Positions 1 through 8,736 of a stretch of 64,000 nucleotides of DNA are shown here, in pieces (the stretch's first letter is position 1; each line of letters opens with the position of its first letter). The stretch comes from Candidatus Bathyarchaeota archaeon A05DMB-2 (GTDB lineage: Archaea > Thermoproteota > Bathyarchaeia > Bathyarchaeales > Bathycorpusculaceae). The position numbers and the translations under genes are program-made. The stretch is from the NCBI GenBank assembly GCA_018475625.1, contig JAAKEZ010000005.1:62001-126000 (forward strand), written 5' to 3'. The notes under the pieces are model-generated. The model was not told the origin of the DNA. It saw only the letters and a program-made list of their open reading frames with translations, and made no database searches.

Positions 1-783
1 TCAAAGTACACGGTTACGCTTCTCAGCAACACGTTAGAGTATCGTGCGGATTTGGGGGCGAACGAAGAAGTGCTGCGGTACGCTTTAACCAGTAGCGAAA
101 GCAACTTGGACGCGATTTTCAGGTTTAGAAACAACCATTTCTCACGCTACCAACTGAACCTGATTGAAAGCTCGCCAATCTACACAGGGTCTCCGTCGAA
201 CGACTTGTTGGAAAACGCGAAAGTTGCGTTGGACCGGTACAAAGCCTATTCAGGAGACGAATACTTAACAGGAATGAGCAACCTCTTAAACTCGCTGAAT
301 AAGACGGAGAGCACGTTGGTAACCCAAGGCAACATTAAGCTACGGGTCACGGTTACGGGCGCTGGAAGCGGCGAATTTTTGTGGATGTACACTGAGAACG
401 GCGTTGATTTTGAACCTAAAGGTTTGCGGATGACATTTGAGAATCACTTCTTAAAAGAAATGACGGATGGCTACTTCTTCTTCACGGTAGGCAGCTCCAG
501 CATAGACGTTTCCAAAGAGGAAGCTGTGGCGATAGCCAAAAGCTACGTCAAAACCCTGTCTTCAAGCATAAACGGCACAGTGATTTCAGGTTTCTCGGTG
601 TTAGATGAGCCGGTGTCGGTTGATTTTGCTCCCCACCCGAGACCTGACTCCACAGGGCTGGTCCCGTACTGGTACGTGGTGCTGCGTCTCGACAAGGTTT
701 ACGTGGGAAACATAAACACGATAACCGTCGGCATCTACGCGGACACGGGCCAGGTGGCGCACATACAACTTCTAAGCGAATAG
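1..783 (+). CDS. membrane-anchored regulator, C-terminal sensor domain (5' end outside window)
   Basis: The reading frame is open from base 1 to the TAG at 781-783, so the gene begins upstream of the window. The visible 260 residues match the extracellular half of the complete protein at 59952-61253 along their whole length (for example YRADLG against YRSDLG, and RFRNNHFSRYQL against RFRNGHFSRYQL). The end carries a PepSY-like pattern, with an EEAVAIAKSY helix, a YWYVVLRLDKVYVG strand pair and a YADTGQV ending. By analogy with the paralog, the missing N-terminal part should hold a winged helix and one membrane segment. It is convergent with the methyltransferase, with 6 bp between them. The ligand and target genes are unknown. 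Confidence 0.75.
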   Translation, partial: SKYTVTLLSNTLEYRADLGANEEVLRYALTSSESNLDAIFRFRNNHFSRYQLNLIESSPIYTGSPSNDLLENAKVALDRYKAYSGDEYLTGMSNLLNSLNKTESTLVTQGNIKLRVTVTGAGSGEFLWMYTENGVDFEPKGLRMTFENHFLKEMTDGYFFFTVGSSSIDVSKEEAVAIAKSYVKTLSSSINGTVISGFSVLDEPVSVDFAPHPRPDSTGLVPYWYVVLRLDKVYVGNINTITVGIYADTGQVAHIQLLSE

Positions 784-789
784 AAGAGT

Positions 790-1347
790 TCAGCGCTGAG
801 CAGCAACAGCGACGTAACACTTCAAAACTTCATCATCCACAAACGAAACCACCGCCAAACCAGCATCCGCAAGCATGTCCATGAAGTCATCGAGTGAGAA
901 AGCTTTCTTTAGCCCTGTTACTACAAGGTTGCCGTCTGATTTGGTGACGCGTTTTAACTCGCCCAAAGTTTCTTTGGGTTTAGGCATGTTCTGAAGCACC
1001 GTGAACGCGAAAACCGCGCTGAAAAGGCCGTTCTGGAAGGGCAGGTGGTCCGCGTCAGCCTGAACCAAGTGAACATTGCTGAGCCTTTCCGCCTTTTCCT
1101 TAGCTCTAACCAGCAGTCCGTGAGAAATTTCTACGCCTACAAGGATTTGAGCTTTGGGCGCGACGTGGCTGAACAGGAGCCCTGTGCCGCATCCGACATC
1201 CAGAATCCAGCTGTCAGCGGCTACGTTAACATGTTTCAGGGCTTTCTGGTACTTGGCTTCCTGCTCCTCACCGTACAGCTCATCATACGAAGGCGCCGTC
1301 GTATCGTAGCGCCGCATCACCCTGCGCTTCTGGTCCCACCTGTTCAC
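790..1347 (-). CDS. class I SAM-dependent methyltransferase
   Basis: A 185-residue Rossmann-fold methyltransferase. Motif I is DVGCGTG near residue 50, followed by an acidic residue at the end of the second strand (GVEIS) and the QADADHLPF segment typical of the UbiE/Methyltransf_11 group, then a VLQNM helix. It is short, with little room for a substrate domain, so the substrate cannot be read from sequence. The start is GTG. It overlaps no real neighbour and is probably transcribed alone. It could act on a small molecule or a quinone-like precursor; no neighbour favours either. Confidence 0.85.
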   Translation of the reverse strand: MNRWDQKRRVMRRYDTTAPSYDELYGEEQEAKYQKALKHVNVAADSWILDVGCGTGLLFSHVAPKAQILVGVEISHGLLVRAKEKAERLSNVHLVQADADHLPFQNGLFSAVFAFTVLQNMPKPKETLGELKRVTKSDGNLVVTGLKKAFSLDDFMDMLADAGLAVVSFVDDEVLKCYVAVAAQR

Positions 1348-1396
1348 GGGCGGATTCCTTCAGAAATCTTATCTACCATGTAACCCTCTAAAATAC

Positions 1397-2203
1397 TTGG
1401 CTGAAAACACGATGCAGGAACAGGACAAGCAGACGGTGCTCACGAACCCGACGCTGGCGCAAGCCGCAGAGGTCATTGGCAAAGCGTTTGTGCAGCGGCG
1501 AACCCTCATAGTCGCGGGCAAATGCCACGTGCACTATACGGGACGCGCCACGTCCACGCTTGAACTCGGCGAACGCCTCCTAATCATCAAAGCAGACGGC
1601 GCGCTACTTGTCCACCGCCCAGTTGGCTACGAACCGGTTAACTGGCAGCCCGCGGGTAGCGTCTTCCACGTACAATCTAAAGCGGATTCCCTTGAGGTGC
1701 ACGGGGTCAAGCAGAAGCCCCGCGAAAGCGTGAGGGTGACGTTCAGCGAGGTCTTTATGGTCTCCAGCCTAAGCCTCGAGGACGCGGGCGAGTTCTTGCT
1801 GTACGCGAGCGAGGAGGACATGCACCGGGCGATTCTGCTGAAGCCTTCGCTGTTGGAGCCGGGTTTCAAGCCCATCAGCTACGAGAAGAAGGTTGAGCCC
1901 GGATTCGTGGACGTTTACGGCGAGGACAAGAATGGCAGGCTTGTGGTGGTGGAAGTTAAGCGGAAAACGGCTGGGAAAGAAGCAGTTCTGCAGCTTGCCA
2001 AGTACATAGACGCCATAAAGGATAAGGCGGGTCGTGAGCTACGCGGGGTGCTTGTTGCGCCGAGCTTAGGAAAAGACGTGCAGAGGCTACTTGTGACGAT
2101 GGGGCTGGAGTTTAAGGCATTGGACCCGAAGAAGTGCGCGGAAGTGCTGAAGAAAGCGGAAACCACCAAGCTGGAATCATTTTTCGACGGAAATCATTGT
2201 TGA
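1397..2203 (+). CDS. nucS: endonuclease NucS (mismatch-specific)
   Basis: A 268-residue NucS/EndoMS. The N-terminal DNA-binding domain has the family sequence RLLIIKADGALLVHRP followed by GYEPVNWQPAGS. The C-terminal RecB-like nuclease core has the catalytic D-x(n)-E-x-K pattern (FVDVYGEDKNGRLVVVEVKRK). The family cuts both strands at mismatches and binds PCNA; the last residues TTKLESFF (256-263) fit a PCNA-interacting peptide although the usual Gln is Thr. The start may be TTG at 1397 or ATG at 1412; neither has a clear ribosome site. The intact family length and all key residues support function. Confidence 0.92.
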   Translation: MAENTMQEQDKQTVLTNPTLAQAAEVIGKAFVQRRTLIVAGKCHVHYTGRATSTLELGERLLIIKADGALLVHRPVGYEPVNWQPAGSVFHVQSKADSLEVHGVKQKPRESVRVTFSEVFMVSSLSLEDAGEFLLYASEEDMHRAILLKPSLLEPGFKPISYEKKVEPGFVDVYGEDKNGRLVVVEVKRKTAGKEAVLQLAKYIDAIKDKAGRELRGVLVAPSLGKDVQRLLVTMGLEFKALDPKKCAEVLKKAETTKLESFFDGNHC

Positions 2204-2240
2204 AAAGCTCATTGGACAATTAGAATAGATAAGACCCTAA

Positions 2241-2519
2241 ATCCGTGGGCTTATCCTCTCAGAAACAAGGGCTCAATTCCAAGGCACGGGCACAATTAGC
2301 GACGCAGGAAAATATGGATGCACAGTAATCATCAGTGATGAGCAAGGCGAAGAGGGCTGTAGCATCAAAAAGTTCAGGATAAAAATCTGGGATAAGGCAA
2401 CGGGCAGAGTCGTCTACGACAACGATTTTGGCTATTCAGAGACCCCACCAGCAACTAAAAGTTCAGGCGGACGCATCGATATCCATATTAAGCACGCACC
2501 CACGGAAACTGGTAAATAA
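2241..2519 (+). pseudogene. C-terminal remnant of a secreted/surface protein
   Basis: From the stop codon at 2238 to TAA at 2517-2519 there is an open frame without a usable start. It encodes an Ig-like tail: GKYGCTVIISDEQGEEG, then FRIKIWDKATGRVVYDND, then GGRIDIHIKHAP. This FRIxIWDxATGxVVYDN ending is typical of the last domain of large archaeal and bacterial surface proteins. No signal peptide or upstream part remains; the region before it (2204-2240) is unremarkable. It looks like the surviving end of a deleted gene. Confidence 0.6.
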
Positions 2520-2542
2520 AAAACTACCAGTGAGGAAAAACC

Positions 2543-3103
2543 ATGAATCTTTGGAGGGATATTCCAGCAGGGGACAAGCCCCCAGACCTGCTTAACATGG
2601 TTATTGAAGTAATGAGCAATTCCAGAGACAAGTACGAGTACAGCATCGAGTGGGAAGTCTTGGTCCTAGACAGAATAATTCCTTCATCCGTCGTCTTCCC
2701 AGTCGAGTACGGGTTTGTTCCGCAAACGTGGTTTGACGATGAAGACCCACTGGACATCATGGCGCTGAGCTACGAACCGCTCGAAGTTGGAGCAATAGCA
2801 AAAGTCAGAGTTATAGGTGCTCTAATAATCGAAGACGAGGAAGGAATCGACGCAAAAATTCTCTCAGTGTTGGTAAACGACGCGAGGTTCGAAGGCTACA
2901 ACGACATAACCGATGTGCATGAGCATCAGTTGAAGATGATTCAGGAGTTTTTTGAGACCTACAAAAGGCTGGAGCCGCACAAGTGGGCTAAGACAAAGGA
3001 ATGGAAGAACGCTGAGGAAGCCAAGGAAATCGTGAATTACTCCATGGAATTGTACCGAGAAAAAATGATGAAGCAGGCGAGCCCACCCGAAAAGGAAAAG
3101 TAA
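2543..3103 (+). CDS. ppa: inorganic pyrophosphatase, family I
   Basis: A 186-residue soluble pyrophosphatase hydrolysing PPi to phosphate in the cytoplasm, pulling nucleotide and aminoacyl-tRNA synthesis forward. Visible family elements are KYEY near residue 29, the FPVEYGFVPQTW block and the metal-binding DxxDPLDIM segment (DDEDPLDIM). The C-terminal helix contains KWAKTKEW. The ATG at 2543 has a GAGG ribosome site about 7 nt upstream. Compared with the bacterial enzyme the first acidic cluster is DDEDPLD instead of DGDPLD. Confidence 0.93.
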   Translation: MNLWRDIPAGDKPPDLLNMVIEVMSNSRDKYEYSIEWEVLVLDRIIPSSVVFPVEYGFVPQTWFDDEDPLDIMALSYEPLEVGAIAKVRVIGALIIEDEEGIDAKILSVLVNDARFEGYNDITDVHEHQLKMIQEFFETYKRLEPHKWAKTKEWKNAEEAKEIVNYSMELYREKMMKQASPPEKEK

Positions 3104-4750
3104 TCAAGCTGAAGCGACTTGCCGGCTTAAAGCATCGTACTCTCTGTCTGAGAACCATCTTTCATTCTTCAGTTCAAGCAGTCCTCTCTTTATACTCTCA
3201 CGCACTGCATCCACGCTCAACATGTGGCATTTAGTGCCCTTCTCTTTAATCTCGGCGTCAAAAACTGCATTCTGCTGAATCAGCACTTGAATAGTATCCG
3301 CCAGCGAAGCGATGCTTTCAAAACGGGGGACCAGCAGCCCCTTGATTTTCGACCTTCCAAACGCTCCTTTAAGTTTAGTGGAGAATCCTATGGTGTTTGC
3401 CATGGAAGGCGGAAGAACAGAGTAACGCTTCTTCGATTCCACCTGATAACAGGTCAAGTAGAACGGCACGTAGAACAAGCCAATTTCCTTGAACTCAGGC
3501 TCCCGTTTAACCCCGAGGGCCTCAAATTGAGCGATGTTCGCCTCCCTCAGCTTCGCGACTCTGCCCAACTGGTCGCTTATCATCTTGGCCTGCTTTTCCA
3601 ACTTATCAATCGCCTGTCTGTGAATGAGGATTTTAGCGTCGCGAGCAGCCTCAAGCTCCAACAGGGGTTGCCTTAGCTCCTTAATCTTGGATTCAAGCTC
3701 CGAGCGCAATTTAAAGACCTCGAGAGACTGACGCTCCTCCATGTCCTTAAGCGCCTTTTCGTTTTCCTTCAGTTTGTCTTCAATGTCGGAGAGTTCCTTC
3801 TTTGCCTCGTTGACTTTCTCTTTCCATTTCTTTTCTCTGACTGAATCGTCTGCTTCCGCGGCGCTCTTCGCTTCAAGTTTGTAATTCTCGATTTTCGTCA
3901 GAGTTTGCTCTCTGGACTTTTCCAGTTTCATTTTTTCCTTTTGGGCGGGCAAGCGCTCCTTGTCAAAGTTCTTCGTCAAAGCGATTATCTGTTCATCGTA
4001 GTCGTCCTTGATGCGGTCTGCCTTTGGAGTGATAATTTCTTCTAGGTCCTTTATCTTGGCGTCGAATTCTGCTCTTTCAGCGTTGGCTTTGTCGCGAATT
4101 TCCTTAATGTAGTTGTTGGTTACTTTGGTTAGCAACCGCATGCTTTGGTTAAGCCTTTCAGCTTCCTCCTTGAAAGATTTGTATAACCGGTCGAGGTCGT
4201 GAACCGCAGCAGCCATTGTTGACTCATCTATGACTGGATTAAGCAGCGCCACGTTCGCGGGTTGATCAACGATTTCTGTTGCTTCACGCTGGTAAACTTC
4301 AAATTCGCTGAGGAACTCAGGGTTCGTTATCAAGCCTTTGATTAGCACGCCTTTCTCGGTTACAGGTGCTTGAAAATAGTTCAGGTGGTCGGCGAGGAAA
4401 GCCACATGGGTTTCAAGGGTTTTGGAGGCGCGTTTTAGGTTATCCAGGAAGGTATTCACGTCTGGAATCTCGCCGTACCGCAACGTGTAGCTTGCCCTGT
4501 TTAAACCGTCGAATATCAGGGATTTTTCGCCTGTGGGAAACAGCCATAGGGGATAGCCTATCTTTGCAAGGAAAACCATTTTCTCTTCAGGCTGCCTTAG
4601 GATTAAGCCGCCGCCTTTGGTTCTATCTTGTTCTGCCAGAGCGAAGACCGCGGCAGCTTCCAAGTTGGAGGTGAAGGGTTCTTTGCGGTTTTCTGAAAGA
4701 GCCGAAAAAGGCAAAATGAACTCTTTTGTTTCCAGAGTAACGCTCGGCAT
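3104..4750 (-). CDS. large coiled-coil protein of unknown function, downstream of NreA
   Basis: A 548-residue protein. Residues 1-190 form a globular N-terminal domain, residues about 195-395 are a long charged coiled coil (many KKEL/EEL heptads, with a proline break at LPAQKEK), and residues about 400-548 are a second globular domain containing YVPFYLTCYQVESKKRYSVLPP. There is no Walker A motif, so it is not an SMC or Rad50 ATPase. No membrane segment is seen. It follows NreA on the same strand with a 48-bp gap and may be cotranscribed. I do not recognise the family; a structural or DNA-repair scaffold role is only a guess from the neighbour. Confidence 0.75.
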   Translation of the reverse strand: MPSVTLETKEFILPFSALSENRKEPFTSNLEAAAVFALAEQDRTKGGGLILRQPEEKMVFLAKIGYPLWLFPTGEKSLIFDGLNRASYTLRYGEIPDVNTFLDNLKRASKTLETHVAFLADHLNYFQAPVTEKGVLIKGLITNPEFLSEFEVYQREATEIVDQPANVALLNPVIDESTMAAAVHDLDRLYKSFKEEAERLNQSMRLLTKVTNNYIKEIRDKANAERAEFDAKIKDLEEIITPKADRIKDDYDEQIIALTKNFDKERLPAQKEKMKLEKSREQTLTKIENYKLEAKSAAEADDSVREKKWKEKVNEAKKELSDIEDKLKENEKALKDMEERQSLEVFKLRSELESKIKELRQPLLELEAARDAKILIHRQAIDKLEKQAKMISDQLGRVAKLREANIAQFEALGVKREPEFKEIGLFYVPFYLTCYQVESKKRYSVLPPSMANTIGFSTKLKGAFGRSKIKGLLVPRFESIASLADTIQVLIQQNAVFDAEIKEKGTKCHMLSVDAVRESIKRGLLELKNERWFSDREYDALSRQVASA

Positions 4751-4798
4751 ATATTTCCCTTGATATAATTAAGGGTGATACTGTTTTAAAACTTGTCT

Positions 4799-6157
4799 TT
4801 AAGCCCGAGAACCGCCGGTAAAGAAGTCTGTTATCCGCCTCTGGTACAGTGCCCTCTTCAGAAGCTCGCTCTGCATTATCCACCGCTGCATTGGAATTTC
4901 GAACCTGCCGCCAATTAACTTCAATGCTTCATGTAGGGTATTGAAGAGGTATGGTTTCTGGCGCATGGCGTTCCGCACGTTTTCACGCACTTGCCAGACG
5001 CCGACGGGCATTATGTATCCTGGGCGCGCTTCCCGCAACACAATCACGGTGGCTTGTCGTCTTTCCTTGACAAGCTGTTCACAGGTTGCCAGCCGCGCAG
5101 AGTAGTAGCAGCCGCCTATCTGCGCGTACGTGGTTCGTCCGCTGTTGCCTTCCCAGTCGGAGTAGATGGCAACGCCTTTGCCATCGAGGTTCCACACGGT
5201 GCCGGGGTACCAAGCTTCCATGGACTCGTAGCTCCACTGAGCTGGAATCATCAAAATCTCAAACACGTTGTCCAGATAAACGGACTCGTAGACGCGGTAC
5301 TCGTTTATCTCGGGGAAAGTCTTCACTTTTTCACTGAGGTTCTTGCTGATTATATCGTCAACAGCTGTTATGCTCCACCGTGTTGGGACAAAGCGCCTGT
5401 TTTTCTCCAAGCCGAATGCGCCGACGCTGAAAGCCTTCTGAATCTTCGTGACCATGACACCTCTTTCGTAAAGCTCCAGAACCGCGTTTGTCGCGCGCAG
5501 GTCAGTGTCGTAGTAGGCCTTCTCTACGCGATGATCAAACCTTGCGTTGCCAACATGCAAATCACGTATAGGCGCGGAAGGACCAAACGGCTGAACGTCG
5601 GCATCCATGTAAATTGAGCCGCGCGGCTTCTTGGTGAGGCGCAACTCAGTGTCCACACAGTTCTCCGCCAACGCCAACTCGCGGGTCTGGTCAAGAATCC
5701 TGCCTGCACTCATGAACTTCTGCACGTGAACACGATGCTTGCCGCGAATAAGCAGGGAGCGGAAGCCGACGATTTCGTCCATTGACCTCCCAAACCACTG
5801 TTCAGGCAAGTCGTAGAGGCTGGTGTCTTCGTGGACAGGCGGCACAAGTGGTCCAGCATAGACGTATGGGTAGCCGATTCTTCCGATGAAAACGCTGGGC
5901 GGGCAGGCACCATCGATGTCTTCGCTTGCCATCAGCGGCACGCTTTTGAGGAAAAAATTGACTTTGAGCATGATGGGGCAGCGGGTTTTTCCGCACAGAA
6001 ACCTTGAGCCTTTACATATGACGCATAGGCTGCTTTGGGACGCGCGAGCGACTATTTGGCTATCTTCAGCGGAACTGCAACTGTTTTTCACAAGGTTGCT
6101 TAACCAATTGTCAGAAGTTCCTGTTTTGGCGGTTTGAGAGACAACAGTCATGTTCAT
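4799..6157 (-). CDS. nreA: archaeal DNA repair protein NreA
   Basis: A 452-residue Nre-family protein. Four cysteines at 45, 48, 55 and 60 (CVICKGSRFLCGKTRC) form the N-terminal zinc-binding site. The body has the conserved IGRIGYPYVYAGPLVPP segment. Residues 439-446, QRRITDFF, are a canonical PCNA-interacting peptide at the extreme C-terminus. The family is archaeal and is linked to DNA-damage tolerance through PCNA. ATG starts are possible at 6157 or 6151. It is the first gene of a probable two-gene unit with the coiled-coil protein. Confidence 0.92.
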   Translation of the reverse strand: MNMTVVSQTAKTGTSDNWLSNLVKNSCSSAEDSQIVARASQSSLCVICKGSRFLCGKTRCPIMLKVNFFLKSVPLMASEDIDGACPPSVFIGRIGYPYVYAGPLVPPVHEDTSLYDLPEQWFGRSMDEIVGFRSLLIRGKHRVHVQKFMSAGRILDQTRELALAENCVDTELRLTKKPRGSIYMDADVQPFGPSAPIRDLHVGNARFDHRVEKAYYDTDLRATNAVLELYERGVMVTKIQKAFSVGAFGLEKNRRFVPTRWSITAVDDIISKNLSEKVKTFPEINEYRVYESVYLDNVFEILMIPAQWSYESMEAWYPGTVWNLDGKGVAIYSDWEGNSGRTTYAQIGGCYYSARLATCEQLVKERRQATVIVLREARPGYIMPVGVWQVRENVRNAMRQKPYLFNTLHEALKLIGGRFEIPMQRWIMQSELLKRALYQRRITDFFTGGSRA

Positions 6158-6329
6158 TTTATCATGGCAGCATGGGCTTCATATGCTTATCGCAATAGAA
6201 GGGCTCAAAATTCACGGTGGTGCACGCGGATTCTGAAGCAAGTGTGCACAAAAACTTGCTAAAAAAGTCTATAGTCTAAATAGGCAAAACCTAAATTCGG
6301 AAACCTCTTAAACCTGAGTGGTGCCACGC

Positions 6330-6776
6330 ATGAAAACGGTGCTGTTTATCTGCACGCATAACTCGGCGCGTTCCCAGATGGCAGAAGCTTTCCTCAACCA
6401 TCTCTGCGGCGACAAGTATGAAGCCAAGAGCGCAGGAGTCACACCCACAGGAATTAACTCGTATGTTGCTAAGGCTATGGCTGAAGTCGGCATTGACCTT
6501 TCAACGCACCGTTCCAAGAGCATATTGGAATTTCAAGGAAAAATCTTTGACTATGTCGTCACCGTCTGCGACCAAGCACGTGAAAACTGCCCCTTTTTTC
6601 CCGGAAGAACCCAAATTGATAAAAGTTTTCCAGATCCATCAGCGTTCGAAGGCACAGAAGAGGAAATACTGCTGAAAGTCAGAGTTGTAAGAGACGAAAT
6701 AAAAAACTGGGTAGATAACACTTTCTGCAAAGGAAACCTGCCGAAAGGTAACTTGGCTGAGCTTTATAGAGGATAA
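6330..6776 (+). CDS. arsC: arsenate reductase ArsC, low-molecular-weight phosphatase type (intact)
   Basis: A 148-residue protein from the ATG at 6330; GTG codons at 6318 and 6321 would add a few residues. The P-loop is CTHNSARS with nucleophile Cys8 and Arg14. A second Cys pair, Cys80 and Cys87 (VCDQARENC), has the seven-residue spacing of the thioredoxin-coupled arsenate reductases, in which the disulfide moves from the P-loop Cys to this pair. This favours arsenate reduction over tyrosine phosphatase activity. It lies about 30 kb from the ars island and is intact, whereas the island copy is broken. Confidence 0.88.
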   Translation: MKTVLFICTHNSARSQMAEAFLNHLCGDKYEAKSAGVTPTGINSYVAKAMAEVGIDLSTHRSKSILEFQGKIFDYVVTVCDQARENCPFFPGRTQIDKSFPDPSAFEGTEEEILLKVRVVRDEIKNWVDNTFCKGNLPKGNLAELYRG

Positions 6777-6927
6777 AAACGCCAAGCCCGAGGCATTGGC
6801 TGAGCCTAAACTATTTTCGCTTTCCTGAGGGTTCAAATCGCCAACAGATACATGTGCGTGTTCATGGTGATAAGCAAAACAGAAAAATAACAAGCATACC
6901 ATAATTCGGGAAGAGAGAACCGAAAGA

Positions 6928-8073
6928 ATGTACCGAACTGGTGTGGCGAGTTTGCCGCTTCACGGTGGCAAGGCGCCGGCGTGGCTGACCGTGCGTATGC
7001 GTAAACTAGCTAAGGAAGCAGCCGCCATCCTGGTTGATGAATATGGCACTGACGCGCTCCTCAAGCGCTTGTCTGACCCGTTCTGGTTTCAAGCATTCGG
7101 CTGCGTGTTAGGCTACGACTGGCACAGTTCAGGCGTAACCACCGTCGTCACGGGGATTCTGAAGCAAGCGCTCTCGCCCGCGGAGCACGGCGTGGCGGTT
7201 TGCGGCGGAAAAGGCAGGGTTTCTCGGAAGACGCCCGCGGAAATCGCCGAGGTTGGCGGGAAGTTCGGGTTCTCCGAAGAACAAGTTAAGGTGCTTGCGT
7301 ACACGAGCAGGATGACCGCGAAGGTGGACAACACCGCCATCCAAGCGGGCTACCAACTTTATCATCATGCTTTTCTGTTAACGGCAGAGGGGAAGTGGGC
7401 TGTGATTCAGCAGGGCATGAGCGCTGCCGATCGCACTGCACGGCGTTACCACTGGCTCTCGGAAAATGCAAAAAACTTCGTGGTGGAACCGCACAATGCC
7501 ATCGTCGGCGACGTCAAGCGCGAAAAAGCGTTAAACATGACGGCGAAAACCAGCGAGGGCGCCCGCAAAGCTTCCGTGGACATTGCGAAGGAGCCTGCGC
7601 GCAAGGTCATGCGGCTGTTTGAAGAGGCGAGACCACTAAACCAGAAGTCGCTTCAGGATTGGCTGCCGAAGGCAGAGGCTGACCCATGGCACCAATCATT
7701 TGATGTGCTTAGAATGCCTAGGAACATTAGTTGGGAGACAATGAAGCGGGTTTACGAGTTCCAACCCCGAAACTACGAGGAGCTTCTGAGTGTGAAGGGC
7801 GTTGGACCCGCGACGGTGCGCGGCTTAGCGTTGCTGGCGGAACTGGTTTACGGCGAGAAACCCAGTTGGGAAGATCCAGTTAAATTCAGCTTCGCGTACG
7901 GCGGCAAGGACGGCGTGCCGTTCCCCGTTGACCGCCGCGCCATGGACGAGTCGATTCAGGTATTGCGACAGAGCGTTGAGGCGGCGAAGGTTGGCGACAG
8001 GGAGAAGTTGCGATCGCTGCAGAGGCTAAGGCGGTTCGTTCTCACCACTTACCGCGTGGAATCAGGTTCTTAA
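6928..8073 (+). CDS. DUF763 domain protein with helix-hairpin-helix
   Basis: A 381-residue protein of the archaeal DUF763 family; the N-terminal YRTGVASLPLHGGKAPAWL block is characteristic. The fold includes a helix-hairpin-helix near residues 285-310 (LLSVKGVGPATVRGLALLAEL), a non-specific nucleic-acid-binding motif, preceded by a conserved VEPHNAIVGDVKREKALNM region. No membrane segment or known catalytic triad is visible. The family function is unknown; nucleic-acid binding is inferred from the HhH. It starts at ATG 6928 and is followed by a DUF998 membrane gene 61 bp downstream. Confidence 0.82.
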   Translation: MYRTGVASLPLHGGKAPAWLTVRMRKLAKEAAAILVDEYGTDALLKRLSDPFWFQAFGCVLGYDWHSSGVTTVVTGILKQALSPAEHGVAVCGGKGRVSRKTPAEIAEVGGKFGFSEEQVKVLAYTSRMTAKVDNTAIQAGYQLYHHAFLLTAEGKWAVIQQGMSAADRTARRYHWLSENAKNFVVEPHNAIVGDVKREKALNMTAKTSEGARKASVDIAKEPARKVMRLFEEARPLNQKSLQDWLPKAEADPWHQSFDVLRMPRNISWETMKRVYEFQPRNYEELLSVKGVGPATVRGLALLAELVYGEKPSWEDPVKFSFAYGGKDGVPFPVDRRAMDESIQVLRQSVEAAKVGDREKLRSLQRLRRFVLTTYRVESGS

Positions 8074-8134
8074 GCAAGAAGCAGGCATATGGTGTTCTGG
8101 GTGCCTTAATTTGTGGGAGCAACGGAAGAGGAAT

Positions 8135-8728
8135 ATGCAGAGAAGTGGCGCAGTCTGCGGTATAGTGGCGCCGATGCTGGCGTTCACCTGCATCCTGATA
8201 GCTATTGCAACTTACCCAGCGTTCAGCTGGACCAATAATGCCCTAAGCGATTTGGGTGTGGTGCCTGGCGTCACGGGACCAGTTTTCAACTTCGGGCTTT
8301 ACGCCAGCGGACTTTTAGTTTTCAACTTCGCCGTGTTCGGCTTATACAACTACTTGGGCGGGCGTTTAGTCGGCAAGACTGGCGCCTTGGTTTTTGCTAC
8401 GGCGGGGGTGGCTCTGATGGGTATCGGGTTTGCCCCTGAAAACATGCGTCCTTACCATTACTTGTTCTCGGTGGCGTTCTTTGTGCTTCTGCCCATTGCG
8501 CTGCTCATCATCACAGTCGTGTTCGCGCTTGAACGGTGGGCGCGGATGGCGTGGTTCACGTTGGCGGTTGCGGTTGTTACCGCGCTACCTTGGGTGCTGT
8601 ACTTCGCGTTTCATTACGTGCCGGGCGTGGCGATTCCCGAGGCAGTCTCAGCTTTTGCAGGCAGCGTCTGGGCGGAAGCGCTTAGCTACAAGATGGTCAA
8701 GGCGACGTCACAGGCAAAACCGCCGTAG
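8135..8728 (+). CDS. DUF998 family membrane protein
   Basis: A 197-residue integral membrane protein from ATG 8135, with GAGG just upstream; a TTG at 8111 would add eight residues. About six hydrophobic segments are visible, with the DUF998 signature SWTNNALSDLG after the first and MRPYHYLFSVAFFVLLP in the middle. The family is uncharacterised and no transport motif is evident. It converges on the radical SAM gene with 8 bp between stop codons. Confidence 0.8.
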   Translation: MQRSGAVCGIVAPMLAFTCILIAIATYPAFSWTNNALSDLGVVPGVTGPVFNFGLYASGLLVFNFAVFGLYNYLGGRLVGKTGALVFATAGVALMGIGFAPENMRPYHYLFSVAFFVLLPIALLIITVVFALERWARMAWFTLAVAVVTALPWVLYFAFHYVPGVAIPEAVSAFAGSVWAEALSYKMVKATSQAKPP

Positions 8729-8736
8729 CGTGCAGC

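Noticed and set aside
4991-5617. 208-codon frame opposite NreA
   Set aside because: Antisense shadow of a clearly conserved gene; composition does not look like a protein family.
6828-6840. tRNA T-loop-like GGGTTCAAATC
   Set aside because: No acceptor, D or anticodon arms surround it; a chance match.
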